A stretch of 64,000 bases of DNA from Vogesella fluminis (GCF_014652335.1 NZ_BMYP01000015.1:1-64000), one strand, 5' to 3'. Shown: positions 25,164 through 37,130, numbered from the stretch's first letter. The notes: generated from the sequence alone by a model not told the origin. Made by a program: numbers and translations.

Positions 25164-25558
25164 TTCCAGCATGCTTCCGGAGTTTGCGGGGTATTGGCGT
25201 TGACCTGTTCCAGTCTGATGGTCTGGCAAACGCTGTCCTTCAGTTGCGCACTGCCGGATGCCGGTTTGGCTACAACGTAGAAGCCGCTGGCAATGAGGCC
25301 GGTGGTGATGTTGTAGTAATTTTCCGGTGAACTGGCAGACAAGCCCAACGTCGTCATGTTGGAAGCGTAACCGGCATTGAAGCCGCGGTAGCGGATCTGG
25401 CTCTGCTGTACCTGGTACAGCATGCTGGTGGCGTCTGCCCGGCGTGCGCGCATGACGTAGCTCTGATAAGCAGGCAGGGCAAAAGCGGCAAGCAGGGCGA
25501 TTATGCCCAGTGCCACCATCAGTTCGATCAGGGAAAAGCCGCGGCAAGGTAGGGTCAT
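25160..25558 (-). CDS. pilE: Minor pilin PilE (type IV pilin protein)
   Basis: A 132-residue pilin. Processing site PCRG|FSLIELMVALGIIALLAAFALPAYQSYVMRARR; the C-terminal disulphide loop lies between DSVCQTI and PEACWK. The sequence around RYRGFNAGYASNMTTLGL and the CW-K ending resembles the minor pilin PilE of the Pseudomonas fimU-pilVWXY1E set more than a major pilin. It is the first gene of the operon. A 201-bp AT-rich gap upstream should hold the promoter. An uptake-sequence receptor (ComP-like) role is conceivable because ComP is also a small minor pilin, but nothing in the sequence proves it. Confidence 0.82.
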   Translation of the reverse strand: MTLPCRGFSLIELMVALGIIALLAAFALPAYQSYVMRARRADATSMLYQVQQSQIRYRGFNAGYASNMTTLGLSASSPENYYNITTGLIASGFYVVAKPASGSAQLKDSVCQTIRLEQVNANTPQTPEACWK

Positions 25559-25759
25559 GTAAGGGTTGGCGCAGGTGGTTTGGGTAAATGTTCCGCATTG
25601 ATCTCGAATGTGGAGCACGGGGTGGATGCCCCCGGCATTGTGCCAAATGTATCCGGTGGCCGGCAACTAGAAAAAGGAATCGGTGCTTGCATAAATATTC
25701 TCAAATCAAGCACATATTTTATTGTCCGGTGTGGCCGGCCGGCATGGGCGGGTTGCCGG

Positions 25760-26563
25760 CTACATGTTCCCCTTTATCGTGGTGCGGCGCCCGAAATAAC
25801 GGTACAGCACGAGGCCGGCAACGATCATCGGCAGGCTCAGCCACTGTCCCATGCTGATGATGTCGGATTGGCCGAAGATGCCGGCGTCCGGGGTGCGGAA
25901 GAATTCGGCGATGAAGCGGAAGCTGCCGTAGCCGGTCAGGAACACTGCCGACACCTGCCCCAGCGGCCGGCGCCGTGCCGAGAACAGCCACAGGATCACG
26001 AACAGCGCCAGGCCTTCCAGCGCCGCCTGGTACAGCTGCGACGGGTGGCGCGGCATGGCGTCGACGTGCGGGAAGATCATCGCCCACGGCAGGTCGTGGC
26101 TGGCGATGCGGCCCCACAGCTCGCCGTTGATGAAGTTGCCGATGCGGCCTGCGGCCAACCCTGTCGGTACCAGCGGTGCGACGAAGTCGCTGATCTGCCA
26201 GAAGCTGACACCTTTCTTGCGCGCGAACAGCAGCATCGCCGCCAGCACGCCGATGAAGCCGCCGTGGAAGCTCATGCCGCCTTTCCACACCATCAGGATC
26301 TCGGCCGGGTGCGCCAGATAGTAGCCGGGCTGGTAGAACAGCACCTCGCCCAGCCGCCCGCCGACGATGACGCCGAGCACCGCCCAGGTCAGGAAATCGT
26401 CGAGATCCTTGCCGTTCCAGCCACAATCCGGCTGCTGTTTGATACGGACATGGCCCAGCCACAGGAACAGGCCGAAGCCGACGAGGTACATCAGGCCGTA
26501 CCAGTGGATGGCCAGCGGGCCAAGCTGGATGGCGACAGGATCAAACTGGGGATGGATCAGCAT
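25760..26563 (-). CDS. lgt: Prolipoprotein diacylglyceryl transferase
   Basis: A 267-residue inner-membrane enzyme that attaches diacylglyceryl to the lipobox cysteine of lipoproteins. Seven or so hydrophobic segments are visible. Conserved motifs include [26 protein letters not shown] (catalytic histidine), and the Lgt signature [16 protein letters not shown] (about residues 136-151). Full length for the family. It is divergent from ilvD with 209 bp between. One uptake-like word at 26150 lies within the signature region. Confidence 0.95.
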   Translation of the reverse strand: MLIHPQFDPVAIQLGPLAIHWYGLMYLVGFGLFLWLGHVRIKQQPDCGWNGKDLDDFLTWAVLGVIVGGRLGEVLFYQPGYYLAHPAEILMVWKGGMSFHGGFIGVLAAMLLFARKKGVSFWQISDFVAPLVPTGLAAGRIGNFINGELWGRIASHDLPWAMIFPHVDAMPRHPSQLYQAALEGLALFVILWLFSARRRPLGQVSAVFLTGYGSFRFIAEFFRTPDAGIFGQSDIISMGQWLSLPMIVAGLVLYRYFGRRTTIKGNM

Positions 26564-26772
26564 TTGTCAGGTATGGGCGTTTGCGGTAAAAGGATAGGGA
26601 TAAATTATACGGAAAGCGTTACCGGTCGTCGCGCTGCTACCCGCCGCGCGACGCCTTATGTGTAGAACATGCCGGCACTCGCAAGTTCTACCGGCCGGGC
26701 AATATCCCGCCCGGCCCGCGACGCGCCGCCAGATCAAAGCGACAAAGCCATTACTGCATTCAAGGACACATC

Positions 26773-28629
26773 ATGCCTCAATACCGTTCCAAGACCTCGA
26801 CTTCCGGCCGCAACATGGCGGGTGCCCGCGCCCTGTGGCGCGCCACCGGCATGAAGGACGAGGACTTCCAGAAGCCGATCATCGCCATCGCCAACTCCTT
26901 CACCCAGTTCGTACCCGGCCACGTGCACCTGCATAACATGGGCCAGCTGGTGGCGCGCGAGATCGAGAAGGCCGGTGGCGTGGCCAAGGAATTCAACACC
27001 ATCGCCGTCGACGACGGCATCGCCATGGGCCACGGCGGCATGCTGTACTCGCTGCCAAGCCGCGACCTGATCGCCGACAGCGTGGAGTACATGGTCAACG
27101 CCCACTGCGCCGACGCGCTGGTGTGCATCTCCAACTGCGACAAGATCACCCCCGGCATGCTGATGGCCGCGCTGCGCCTGAACATCCCGGTGGTGTTCGT
27201 GTCCGGCGGCCCGATGGAGGCCGGCAAGGTCAACTGGCGCGGCACCGAGCGCAAGCTGGACCTGGTCGACGCCATGGTCGAGGCCGCCAACAGCGCGATC
27301 TCCAACGAGGACGTGGACAAGGTGGAGCACTCCGCCTGTCCGACTTGCGGCTCCTGCTCCGGCATGTTCACCGCCAACTCGATGAACTGCCTGACCGAGG
27401 CGCTGGGGCTGTCGCTGCCTGGCAACGGCTCGATGCTGGCCACCCATGCGGATCGGAAAGAGCTGTTCCTGCGCGCCGGCCGCCTGATCGTGGACATCAC
27501 CAAGCGCCACTACGAGCAGGACGATTACAGCGTGCTGCCGCGCAGCATCGCCACCAAGGCCGCGTTCGAGAACGCGATGAGCCTGGATGTGGCGATGGGT
27601 GGCTCCACCAACACCGTGCTGCACCTGCTGGCTGCCGCCAGCGAGGCCGGTGTCGACTTCAAGATGACCGACATCGACCGCATCTCGCGCAGCGTGCCCT
27701 GCCTGTCCAAGGTGGCGCCGGCGACGCAGAAGTACCACATGGAAGACGTGCACCGCGCCGGTGGCGTGGTCGCCATCCTGTCCGAGCTGGACCGCGCCGG
27801 CCTGATCCAGCGCGAGGTACCGACCATCCACAGCGCCACGATGGGCGCCGGTCTGGAAGCGTGGGACATCCGCCGTCACGGCGCCGACAGCGAGGTGCAC
27901 CGCTTCTACCGCGCTGCGCCGGGCGGCGTGCCGACCACCATCGCCTTCTCGCAGTCGATGCGCTATCCGACGCTGGACGACGACCGCACCGAGGGCTGCA
28001 TCCGTGACAAGGAACACGCGTACTCGCAGGACGGCGGCCTCGCCGTGCTGTACGGCAATATCGCCGAGCGCGGCTGCATCGTGAAGACCGCCGGCGTCGA
28101 CGACTCCATCCTCAAGTTCACCGGCCGCGCCCGCGTGTTCGAAAGCCAGGATGACGCGGTGGCGGCGATTCTGGCCGACAGCGTGGTGGCCGGCGACGTG
28201 GTGGTGATCCGCTACGAAGGCCCGAAAGGCGGCCCGGGCATGCAGGAAATGCTGTACCCGACCTCGTACCTGAAGTCCAAGGGCCTGGGCAAGGCGTGCG
28301 CGCTGCTGACCGACGGCCGTTTCTCCGGCGGGACCTCCGGCCTGTCCATCGGCCACGTGTCGCCGGAAGCGGCCGAAGGCGGCGCCATCGGCCTGGTGGA
28401 AGAGGGCGATCGCATCGAGATCGACATCCCCAATCGTGGCATTCGTCTGGCCGTCAGTGATGAAACGTTGGCCGCACGCCGCGCCGTACAGGAAGCGCGT
28501 GGCGCGCAGGCGTGGAAACCGCTCGACCGCCAGCGCGTGGTCAGCCCGGCGCTGCGTGCCTACGCCGCGATGACCACCAGTGCCGACACCGGCGCGGTGC
28601 GCGACGTGTCGCAGGTGGAACGCAAGTAA
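26773..28629 (+). CDS. ilvD: Dihydroxy-acid dehydratase
   Basis: A 618-residue iron-sulphur enzyme that dehydrates dihydroxy acids in valine, isoleucine and leucine synthesis. Cluster cysteines lie in [12 protein letters not shown] (about residue 120) and [19 protein letters not shown] (about 190-208); [19 protein letters not shown] is present near residue 520. AAGGA precedes ATG 26773. A divergent promoter region separates it from lgt. Two terminator-like stems follow the stop. Confidence 0.96.
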   Translation: MPQYRSKTSTSGRNMAGARALWRATGMKDEDFQKPIIAIANSFTQFVPGHVHLHNMGQLVAREIEKAGGVAKEFNTIAVDDGIAMGHGGMLYSLPSRDLIADSVEYMVNAHCADALVCISNCDKITPGMLMAALRLNIPVVFVSGGPMEAGKVNWRGTERKLDLVDAMVEAANSAISNEDVDKVEHSACPTCGSCSGMFTANSMNCLTEALGLSLPGNGSMLATHADRKELFLRAGRLIVDITKRHYEQDDYSVLPRSIATKAAFENAMSLDVAMGGSTNTVLHLLAAASEAGVDFKMTDIDRISRSVPCLSKVAPATQKYHMEDVHRAGGVVAILSELDRAGLIQREVPTIHSATMGAGLEAWDIRRHGADSEVHRFYRAAPGGVPTTIAFSQSMRYPTLDDDRTEGCIRDKEHAYSQDGGLAVLYGNIAERGCIVKTAGVDDSILKFTGRARVFESQDDAVAAILADSVVAGDVVVIRYEGPKGGPGMQEMLYPTSYLKSKGLGKACALLTDGRFSGGTSGLSIGHVSPEAAEGGAIGLVEEGDRIEIDIPNRGIRLAVSDETLAARRAVQEARGAQAWKPLDRQRVVSPALRAYAAMTTSADTGAVRDVSQVERK

Positions 28630-28641
28630 GTCACACCCCGT

Positions 28642-28661
28642 TGCGGCCAACGTTGGCCGCA
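28642..28661. repeat. Perfect 20-bp palindrome of the TGCGGCCAA word
   Basis: The word and its complement meet at ACGT to form TGCGGCCAACGTTGGCCGCA, starting 13 bp after the ilvD stop. It may act as a first, rho-assisted termination stem ahead of the T-tailed terminator that follows. Confidence 0.8.
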
Positions 28662-28668
28662 CCCCCAA

Positions 28669-28699
28669 AAAACGGCAGCCCCTGCGGGCTGCCGTTTTT
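28669..28699 (+). terminator. Intrinsic terminator of ilvD
   Basis: AAAACGGCAGCCC and GGGCTGCCGTTTTT flank a 4-base CTGC loop. This is a strong stem with a T-run, usable in both directions. Confidence 0.9.
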
Positions 28700-29041
28700 C
28701 ATGGCCGTCGCAGCGCTGCTTACGATTTGTCACAGTTTGCCGGGCGTGCTGCCGCTACCATGCTGTTACCAGCATATTAAAAAGATATGTGTTTTTTATG
28801 GTTCTGTTTCGATAGAGAAACAAACATAATCAGGTGTGCATGTTTGGCTGCTCGTATTGCCGGACGGCCGGTAGTGAAGGGCCGGCAGCGTGAGTGGCTG
28901 CAAGCTGCAGGCGCTGCGGCTTGATTGGTGAGGGTTGCCTGCTACAGTCAGATTGGGCTATCCGGAACGAGTGGCAGGCGGCAGGCGGATGATGCACGCA
29001 GCATTGCGTGACGAAAAACAGACAGTAAGCGGGAGAGACGC
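28700..29041. other. Intergenic leader of the Cache chemoreceptor gene
   Basis: About 340 bp with no gene. The AT-rich segment near 28770-28830 is the best promoter candidate. I could not fit sigma-28 or sigma-54 elements. A GGGAGAG ribosome-binding site ends the region. Confidence 0.45.
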
Positions 29042-30658
29042 ATGTTCAAAACAGTAAAGGCCCAGTTCATGGTCATGGTGGGCGCGGCCGCCATCGGCAT
29101 CGTGCTGATGACGATCTGGGCGTTGTTCAATCTTGGCCAGACCCTGACCGAGCAGGCGGTACGCGATACCCGTCAGCTGGCGCAAAGCGCGGCCAGACTG
29201 GTGGAAAGCTACGAGGCACAGGCGGCGACGCTGGGCGAGGACGAGGCGCGGCGGCGGGCGATGGCCGCGGTGATGGCGATGCGCTTTGGCGAGGACGGCT
29301 ACTTCTTCGTCACCGATGAGCGCTTCACCTACCTGGGCCACCCGATTCGCGGCAATCTGGTCGGCACCAGCATGACGGCGCAGGTTGACCCCAACGGCGT
29401 TAACCTCGGTGAAGCCTTCCGCCAGGCCCTGGCCGGCGGCGGGGTGGCCGAGTACCACTGGGCCAAGCCGGGCTTTTCGCAGCCAGTAGGCAAGATCGCG
29501 ATGGTCGAAAAAACGGCGCGCTGGGGCTGGGTGATCGGCACCGGCATCTACGTCGACCATATCGACGATGCAGTGCAGCGCCAGGCGCTGTTCCTCGGTG
29601 CCGGTCTGTGCTGTTTGTTGCTGTTGCTCTTGGCCCTCGGCTATGTCATCGGCCGCCGCCTGATCGGTCAGCTCGGCGGTGAGCCGGTCTACGCGGTGGA
29701 AGTGGTGGCGGCCATTTCCGCCGGGCGGCTGGATACGGCGGTTGATGTCAGCCAGGCAGAACAGGGCAGCCTGCTGGCCAGCATTGCCGACATGCAGCAG
29801 CACCTGCGTGACATGGTGGGGCAGGTGATTACCAATGCCGACTACCTGGTATCGGTGGCCGACGGACTGATGGATAACGTCAACCGTGTTGCCGGCGGCT
29901 CCGATAACCAGAGTGAAGCCGCGACCGCGATGGCGGCATCGATAGAGCAGATGACGGTCGGCATCAATCATATCGCCGCCAACGCCGAGCACGCGCACGA
30001 GCTGGGGCGCAATTCCGGCCAGCTGTCGCGTGACGGTGCGGCGGTGGTGCGCAAGGCAGTGGACGAGATGCGGGTGATCAGCGACGTGGTCGGTACCGCC
30101 TCGCAAAGCCTGCAGCGGCTGGTGGAGGATGTCGGCAATATTTCCTCCATCGTCGGTGTGATCCGTGATGTTGCCGATCAGACCAACCTGCTGGCGCTGA
30201 ACGCGGCGATCGAGGCGGCGCGCGCCGGCGAGCTGGGGCGCGGCTTTGCCGTGGTCGCCGACGAGGTGCGCAAGCTGGCGGAGCGCACCGCGCAGGCCAC
30301 CGGCGATATTGTCGACAAGATCGAGCAGATACGCCGCCTGTCGGCCGATACCAGCCGGGCGATGGTGGAGACGGTGGAGCGCGTCGCTGCCGGCCGCGCA
30401 CTGGCCGACGAGGGCGGCGACGCCATCGCCAGCATCGAGCAGGCGTCGGCGGCGGTGCTGCGCGCGGTGGAAGACATCTCGCTGGCGTTGAAGGAGCAGA
30501 GCGTGGCCAGCAACGACATCGCCGTCAATGTTGAAGGCATTGCCGGCAGTGCCAGCGACAACGCCGCCGCGGCGCGTGCCGCCGCCGACGCGACGCAGAG
30601 CATGCACGGCCTCGCCGGCGAGCTGCACCAGTCGGTGACCAAGTTCCACCTCGGTTAA
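29042..30658 (+). CDS. Methyl-accepting chemotaxis protein with single Cache domain
   Basis: A 538-residue chemoreceptor. TM1 is at about 8-30. The periplasmic single-Cache region (31-180) has [21 protein letters not shown] and [14 protein letters not shown], typical of sCache_2. TM2 is at about 184-206, followed by a HAMP-like linker and the cytoplasmic signalling domain with [27 protein letters not shown] near residue 378. No C-terminal CheR tether is seen. Such domains often bind small carboxylates; the ligand here is unknown. Confidence 0.9.
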   Translation: MFKTVKAQFMVMVGAAAIGIVLMTIWALFNLGQTLTEQAVRDTRQLAQSAARLVESYEAQAATLGEDEARRRAMAAVMAMRFGEDGYFFVTDERFTYLGHPIRGNLVGTSMTAQVDPNGVNLGEAFRQALAGGGVAEYHWAKPGFSQPVGKIAMVEKTARWGWVIGTGIYVDHIDDAVQRQALFLGAGLCCLLLLLLALGYVIGRRLIGQLGGEPVYAVEVVAAISAGRLDTAVDVSQAEQGSLLASIADMQQHLRDMVGQVITNADYLVSVADGLMDNVNRVAGGSDNQSEAATAMAASIEQMTVGINHIAANAEHAHELGRNSGQLSRDGAAVVRKAVDEMRVISDVVGTASQSLQRLVEDVGNISSIVGVIRDVADQTNLLALNAAIEAARAGELGRGFAVVADEVRKLAERTAQATGDIVDKIEQIRRLSADTSRAMVETVERVAAGRALADEGGDAIASIEQASAAVLRAVEDISLALKEQSVASNDIAVNVEGIAGSASDNAAAARAAADATQSMHGLAGELHQSVTKFHLG

Positions 30659-30782
30659 GCGCCGCCTGTTCGTACCCGCCGCCGGCCACGCCGGTGGCGG
30701 CTGTTACCGGCACGGCCTGCGGCCAACCTTGGCAGTGGCCGGGGAGTGTGTTCTCCTTGCGCCTTTGCCGCCGGAGCCTCCG

Positions 30783-32720
30783 ATGACCTCTCCTTCCCCG
30801 CTTGACGCCGCGCTGGCGCAGTATTTCGGTTTTGACGGCTTCCGCGACGGCCAGCGCGAGGTGGTGCAGGCGCTGCTGGACGGTCATTCCGCGATGGCGA
30901 TCTTCCCCACCGGCTCCGGCAAGTCGCTGTGCTACCAGCTGGCGGCGACGCAGCTGCCGCACCTGACGCTGGTGATCTCGCCGCTGTTGGCGCTGATGCG
31001 CGACCAGCTGGCCTTCCTGCAGCAGAAAGGCATCGCCGCAGCGGCGATCGACTCCAGCCAAAGCCGCGACGAGGCGCAGCAGGTGATGGCCGACGTGCGC
31101 GCCGGGCGCATCAAGGTGCTGATGGTGTCGGTGGAGCGGCTGAAGAACGAGCGCTTCCGCCGCTTCATCGCCGAGGTGCCGCTGTCGCTGCTGGTGGTGG
31201 ACGAGGCGCACTGCATCTCGGAGTGGGGCCACAACTTCCGCCCGGATTACCTGAAGCTGCCGCAATACCGCCAGCAGCTGAACATCCCGCAGGTGCTGCT
31301 GCTGACCGCCACCGCCACCCCGGCGGTGATGCAGGACATGGCGCGCCGCTTCGACATTGCGCCCGAACACATCACCGTCACCGGCTTCTACCGTCCCAAC
31401 CTGCACCTGCACGTGCGCGCGGTGGCGCAGGCGGACAAGGACGCGATGCTGCTGAAGCTGCTGGCGCGCACGCCGGGCGCCGCCTGCGTGGTGTACGTCA
31501 CCCAGCAGCAGACCGCGGAAACGTTGGCCGCACGGCTGCAGGCGCAGGGCGTCGGCGCCGCCGCCTACCACGCCGGGCTGGACAGCGCGCTGCGCGAGCA
31601 GATCCAGGACGAGTTCATGCGCGGCGATACGCTGGTGATCGTCGCCACCATTGCCTTTGGCATGGGCATCGACAAGGGCAATATCCGCCAGGTGATCCAC
31701 TACGATCTGCCGAAATCGGTGGAAAACTACAGCCAGGAAATCGGCCGCGCCGGCCGCGACGGCGAGGTGTCGCTGTGCACGCTGCTGGGCAACCGCGACG
31801 GCCTGCACGTGCTGGAGAACTTCGTCTACGGCGACACGCCGCAGCAGGCGTCGATCGCGCAGGTATTGCAGCGCATCCGCGACGAGGCGCAGCACGGACA
31901 GTGGGAGATGACGCTGTACGGCTTGTCGGCGGACAGCAATATCCGCCAGCTGCCGCTGAAGACGCTGCTGGTGTATCTGGAGGTGCAGGGCGTGCTGCAG
32001 GCGCAGTACAGCTACTACAGCGAGTACCGCTTCCAGCTGCGCGAGGACGAGGCGGCGCTGCTGGCGCACTTCAAGGACGAGCGCCGCGAGTTCGTTGCCG
32101 CGCTGCTGGCGCACAGCAAGCTCGGGCGCAGCTGGTACGCCTTCGACTTCGACAGCTTCCTGCAGGCTTTCCCCGGCCAGCGCCAGCGCGCGGTGACGGC
32201 GCTGGAATTCATGGACGAGCGCGGCTGGCTGACGCTGGAGACCAAGCAGATGACCGAGGTGTACGCGGTGAACGACGCCACGTTCGATGTCGCCACGCTG
32301 GCCGCCAGCCTCTATCGCCAGTTCCAGGCGCGCGAGGACAGCGAGCTGATGCGCCTGCAGCAGATGCTGCAGCTATTCGAAACGGAAAGCTGCCTGAGTT
32401 TCGCGCTGGCCAGCTACTTCGGCGACAGCGCCGCGCCGCGCGAGTGCGGCCATTGCCTGGTGTGCCGCGGCAAGCCGGCGCGGCTGCCGGCGGCGCCGGA
32501 ACAGGTTGCGCTGGACGCCGCCATGCTGCACGGCGCGCTGGCGGCGCTGCACGACAAGCTGGGCGCGGCTGCGGATGCGCATCTGGCGGCCTGTTTCCTG
32601 TGCGGCATCACCCTGCCGCGGCTGACGGCACTGCGCGCGGCGCGGCTGCCCGGCTTCGGCCGCTTCGCCGGCTATCCGTTTGCCGGCGTGCGCGCACTGT
32701 TGTCGGTGGCGAGGGAATAA
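30783..32720 (+). CDS. RecQ-family ATP-dependent DNA helicase without HRDC domain
   Basis: A 645-residue superfamily 2 helicase. Motifs visible are DGQREVVQALLDG (motif 0 region), FPTGSGKSLCYQL (Walker A), VVDEAHCISEWGHNFRPDYLKL (DEAH and aromatic-rich loop), LLTATATP, and IAFGMGIDKGNIRQVIHYDLPKS with QEIGRAGRDG. A cysteine set ECGHCLVC (about residue 557) fits the RecQ zinc subdomain. The C-terminus lacks a recognisable HRDC domain, so it is not the classical RecQ layout and could be a second RecQ paralogue. ATG 30783 was chosen over an upstream GTG. Confidence 0.85.
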   Translation: MTSPSPLDAALAQYFGFDGFRDGQREVVQALLDGHSAMAIFPTGSGKSLCYQLAATQLPHLTLVISPLLALMRDQLAFLQQKGIAAAAIDSSQSRDEAQQVMADVRAGRIKVLMVSVERLKNERFRRFIAEVPLSLLVVDEAHCISEWGHNFRPDYLKLPQYRQQLNIPQVLLLTATATPAVMQDMARRFDIAPEHITVTGFYRPNLHLHVRAVAQADKDAMLLKLLARTPGAACVVYVTQQQTAETLAARLQAQGVGAAAYHAGLDSALREQIQDEFMRGDTLVIVATIAFGMGIDKGNIRQVIHYDLPKSVENYSQEIGRAGRDGEVSLCTLLGNRDGLHVLENFVYGDTPQQASIAQVLQRIRDEAQHGQWEMTLYGLSADSNIRQLPLKTLLVYLEVQGVLQAQYSYYSEYRFQLREDEAALLAHFKDERREFVAALLAHSKLGRSWYAFDFDSFLQAFPGQRQRAVTALEFMDERGWLTLETKQMTEVYAVNDATFDVATLAASLYRQFQAREDSELMRLQQMLQLFETESCLSFALASYFGDSAAPRECGHCLVCRGKPARLPAAPEQVALDAAMLHGALAALHDKLGAAADAHLAACFLCGITLPRLTALRAARLPGFGRFAGYPFAGVRALLSVARE

Positions 32721-32728
32721 GGGGAGGT

Positions 32729-32750
32729 TGCGGCCAACGTTGGCCGCAAG
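32729..32750. terminator. Perfect palindrome of the uptake-like word between convergent genes
   Basis: TTGCGGCCAAC and GTTGGCCGCAA join with no loop, between the recQ-like stop and the tail-anchored unknown. As RNA it would fold to a short GC stem from both strands. No T-run follows. Confidence 0.65.
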
Positions 32751-32761
32751 CGGCGGCGCGC

Positions 32762-33610
32762 TCAGTAGAAGCCGAGCGCGCCCAGCAGGCTGAAGATCAG
32801 CACGAAGCAGGTGATGCCGGTCAGCAGCAGGTTGGTCTGTTTTTCCTTGTGCAGCGAGGTTTCCAGCGAGTGCTCCTGCGTCTGCAGGCCATGCAGTTTT
32901 TGTTGCAGCTCGGCGTGTTCCTCGTCGTGGCGTGACATGGTGCCCAGCAGTGCGCTGAGCGATATCTCGGTGACCTTGGCACTGTCCCAGCCGCTGATCA
33001 GCTGCCGCACCCTGGCCTTGTAATAGCGGCCGTGCACCTGGGTGCTGTCGTCCCACTCGAAATCGAAGCCGTGCGCCGCCAGCCGGCTGTTGCGGTGCGT
33101 GCGCGCTTCTTCGCCCTCCGCTTCCGGTGCCGGCAGCACGCTGGGCAGCACGCGATAATCCGGATAGCGCTGTTTCAGCCAGTTGATGGCCTGTGAATAG
33201 GCATAGCCGGACAGGCCAAGACCGGCAATCTCCGGGCTGAGGCTGAAGCCGGATTTCGGCCCGAACGATACGGTTTGTGACGGATGATCGACCGCCACCT
33301 GCAGGCAGTTGCGGGTGGCCATCCATTCGGAAGCCTCGCCGCTCAGCGACAACCACCGATTGCCTTCGGCGCGGGCATAGGTAACAAACTGGATGCGGAA
33401 AAAGTCGGACTGGGCGGAGTGGCCGCTGCTGATGCGGCTGAACAGGTAGATCGGCACGCCGTTGTCGAACAGTGCGATCAGCTGTTCCGCCTGCGCTGTG
33501 CTGCGGCCGGCAAGATGGCTCTCGTCCTCCGGCGATGGCAGCGGGGCAGCTTCCGGCTCGCTGGCGGTCTTGTCGGTTTTCGGTGGCGTTTTCAGGCTTC
33601 GGTTGGACAT
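32762..33610 (-). CDS. Unknown tail-anchored protein with coiled coil
   Basis: A 282-residue protein of unknown function. The first 45 residues are charged and probably disordered (KTPPKTDKTASEPEAAPLPSPEDE). A mixed globular region (about 45-215) follows, with an aromatic-rich run FFRIQFVTYARAEGNRWLSL. Then comes a coiled coil (HDEEHAELQQKLHGLQTQEH) at about 225-255 and one C-terminal transmembrane helix (LLLTGITCFVLIFSLLGALGFY). Lacking an N-terminal signal, it should sit as a tail-anchored inner-membrane protein with the bulk in the cytoplasm. It converges on the RecQ-like gene. No family recognised. Confidence 0.7.
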   Translation of the reverse strand: MSNRSLKTPPKTDKTASEPEAAPLPSPEDESHLAGRSTAQAEQLIALFDNGVPIYLFSRISSGHSAQSDFFRIQFVTYARAEGNRWLSLSGEASEWMATRNCLQVAVDHPSQTVSFGPKSGFSLSPEIAGLGLSGYAYSQAINWLKQRYPDYRVLPSVLPAPEAEGEEARTHRNSRLAAHGFDFEWDDSTQVHGRYYKARVRQLISGWDSAKVTEISLSALLGTMSRHDEEHAELQQKLHGLQTQEHSLETSLHKEKQTNLLLTGITCFVLIFSLLGALGFY

Positions 33611-33792
33611 GGCGGCATGGTTTCAATCGTGCGTGGCGGTTGGGGCCTAGCCTACACCATTGCCCGCCATGCGTCAGGCGTTGCGGCATGTGGTGGCGGT
33701 AGAAAACAGCGGATGTCCCTTGAACAGGTTCTTAACGGTATGGCCCCGGCGGAGCCGGCCGGGCCGGCTCGGGCCAGGGTTGGCCGCAACAC

Positions 33793-35754
<1,962 letters not shown>

Positions 35755-35908
35755 ATCAAGTCTCTCCTCAGGAAGCGTGTGGGGTCGCTCAAGGGTGTCG
35801 TTCTTTATGATGTAAAGCTGTTTGCCGGCCAGTTTACTGCACAGCCATGCCCGCGGTATAGGTCGCCGGCCGCGCGATCGGTGCCGCGTGTGGCCGGCTG
35901 GCGGCGTG

Positions 35909-35940
35909 TTGCGGCCAACCTTGTGCCAGATTGGCCGCAA
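35909..35940. repeat. Inverted pair of the uptake-like word
   Basis: TTGCGGCCAA (35909-35918) and TTGGCCGCAA (35931-35940) face each other over 12 bases, 10 bp after the VOC gene stop. A terminator role for that minus-strand gene is likely. Confidence 0.7.
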
Positions 35941-35950
35941 GCGCGGCGGC

Positions 35951-36490
35951 TCAGTCTTCGGAGTAGCTGCCGTCGTGCATCCAGCGCGCGTGCTGTGGCG
36001 CCTTGCGCGTTTCCGCCCATTCGTTGAGCATGTCCCACTTCACCTCGTCCAGCATCTGCATCATCCTGGGTGTGCCGGTGTTGCAGGCCAGTTCCAGGCG
36101 GTGGCCGTTGGGGTCGAAGAAGTAGATCGACTGGAAGATGGTGTGGTCGGTGGGGCCGATCACGTCGATGCCGGCGGCCTGCAGCCGGGCCTTGGTGGCG
36201 AACAGGGTGTCCAGCGAGTCCACCTCCAGCGCCAGATGCTGCACCCAGTTGGGCGTGTTCCGGTCGCGGTCCATCGGTGGCCGCGTCGGCAGCTCGAAGA
36301 AGGCGAGGATGTTGCCCTGGCCGGCGTCGAGGAATACGTGCATGTACGGGTCCGGAGCCTTGGTGGACGGTACCTCGTTCTCGGCGATCGCCAGCACGAA
36401 CTTCATGTCGAGGTGTTTCACGTACCACTCCACCGTTTCCTTGGCGTCCTTGCAGCGATAGGCGACGTGGTGGATTTTCTTGATCAGCAT
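35951..36490 (-). CDS. VOC superfamily (glyoxalase-like) protein
   Basis: A 179-residue vicinal-oxygen-chelate protein with two beta-alpha-beta-beta-beta modules. Potential metal ligands are His8 in KIHHVAYRCKD, His in WVQHLALEVDSLD (about 85) and Glu in FFDPNGHRLELAC (about 135). The shape fits dioxygenase or lyase members; the substrate is unknown. ATG 36490 starts directly at the first beta strand. It is upstream of the acetoacetate-CoA ligase on the same strand with a 196-bp gap. Confidence 0.8.
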   Translation of the reverse strand: MLIKKIHHVAYRCKDAKETVEWYVKHLDMKFVLAIAENEVPSTKAPDPYMHVFLDAGQGNILAFFELPTRPPMDRDRNTPNWVQHLALEVDSLDTLFATKARLQAAGIDVIGPTDHTIFQSIYFFDPNGHRLELACNTGTPRMMQMLDEVKWDMLNEWAETRKAPQHARWMHDGSYSED

Positions 36491-36797
36491 GATGGTTCTC
36501 CCCGTGAGCTGTGGCTGTGCCGTGGCACTGGTTTCAGTCTGGCACGGATTGCGGTGATGACCAGTGGCGACGGCAAACACGGTTGCCATTGCTGGCGCGG
36601 CGGATGGCGAGGCGGGGAGTGGCAGGGGCGCTGCAAAATGCAATCAGCCGGGGCGGGCGGCAGTCTGCCGCGGATGCCGGTGAGGCAAAGGGGAACGGCA
36701 GGGGCGTGATATGCCCGGCATTTCCGGGCAGGCCGGCAAGGAGCCGGCGGCGGATGAAAAAACGGGCCGGCAAGATGCCGGCCCGTTTTCGTGATGC
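36491..36797. other. Intergenic region, VOC gene to DUF2249 gene
   Basis: About 300 bp without a gene on either strand. It contains a small stem (TGCCCGG..CCGGGCA, about 36712-36730) and the terminator of the DUF2249 gene at its right edge. The VOC gene promoter should lie between 36500 and 36700. Confidence 0.45.
36757..36790 (-). terminator. Intrinsic terminator of the DUF2249 gene
   Basis: On the minus strand GGGCCGGC and GCCGGCCC form a stem with a 5-base loop, bounded by A/T runs on both sides. It begins 8 bp past the stop codon. Confidence 0.85.
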
Positions 36798-37130
36798 TTA
36801 GCCGCCGGAGCAACCGCAACCGCCACCGCCGCCACAACCGCCTTGCTGTTGGGCCGGGGCCGGAGCCGGCTCGCTGTCGGCAACGTGGATGGTGAAGTCG
36901 ATAACGACCTGTTGCGGCGAGCGCTCGATGTAGTTGATCAGCACCTGGCCACCGTAGCGTTGCTCGATCTGGCTGAGCAGGGGCAGCGGGTCATGATCGT
37001 TGATGAAGCGCATGCGCTCACCGTGGTTCAGCGATTCCAGTGCGCCAAAAATGGCGGCATGGCGGAAACGCTTGGCGACGCCGCGTGCATCAAACGGGAA
37101 AACGGACAAATCGGGGGTGTGGGTGTGCAT
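36798..37130 (-). CDS. DUF2249 protein with Gly-Cys-rich tail
   Basis: A 110-residue protein whose core (about 20-85, GALESLNHGERMRFINDHDPLPLL..QIEQRYG) fits the DUF2249/TusA-like fold, a small sulphur-relay type domain. The last 20 residues are PAQQQGGCGGGGGCGCSGG-like, placing three cysteines in a glycine-rich tail. That could bind a metal or iron-sulphur species, or carry a persulphide. DUF2249 proteins often accompany denitrification or hemerythrin genes, but no such genes are adjacent. The role is unknown. Confidence 0.75.
   Translation of the reverse strand: MHTHTPDLSVFPFDARGVAKRFRHAAIFGALESLNHGERMRFINDHDPLPLLSQIEQRYGGQVLINYIERSPQQVVIDFTIHVADSEPAPAPAQQQGGCGGGGGCGCSGG

Noticed and set aside
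25636-25660. TTGGCAC on the minus strand upstream of pilE, resembling a sigma-54 -24 box
   Set aside because: At the required 10-base distance the sequence reads GG and not GC, so the -12 element is missing.
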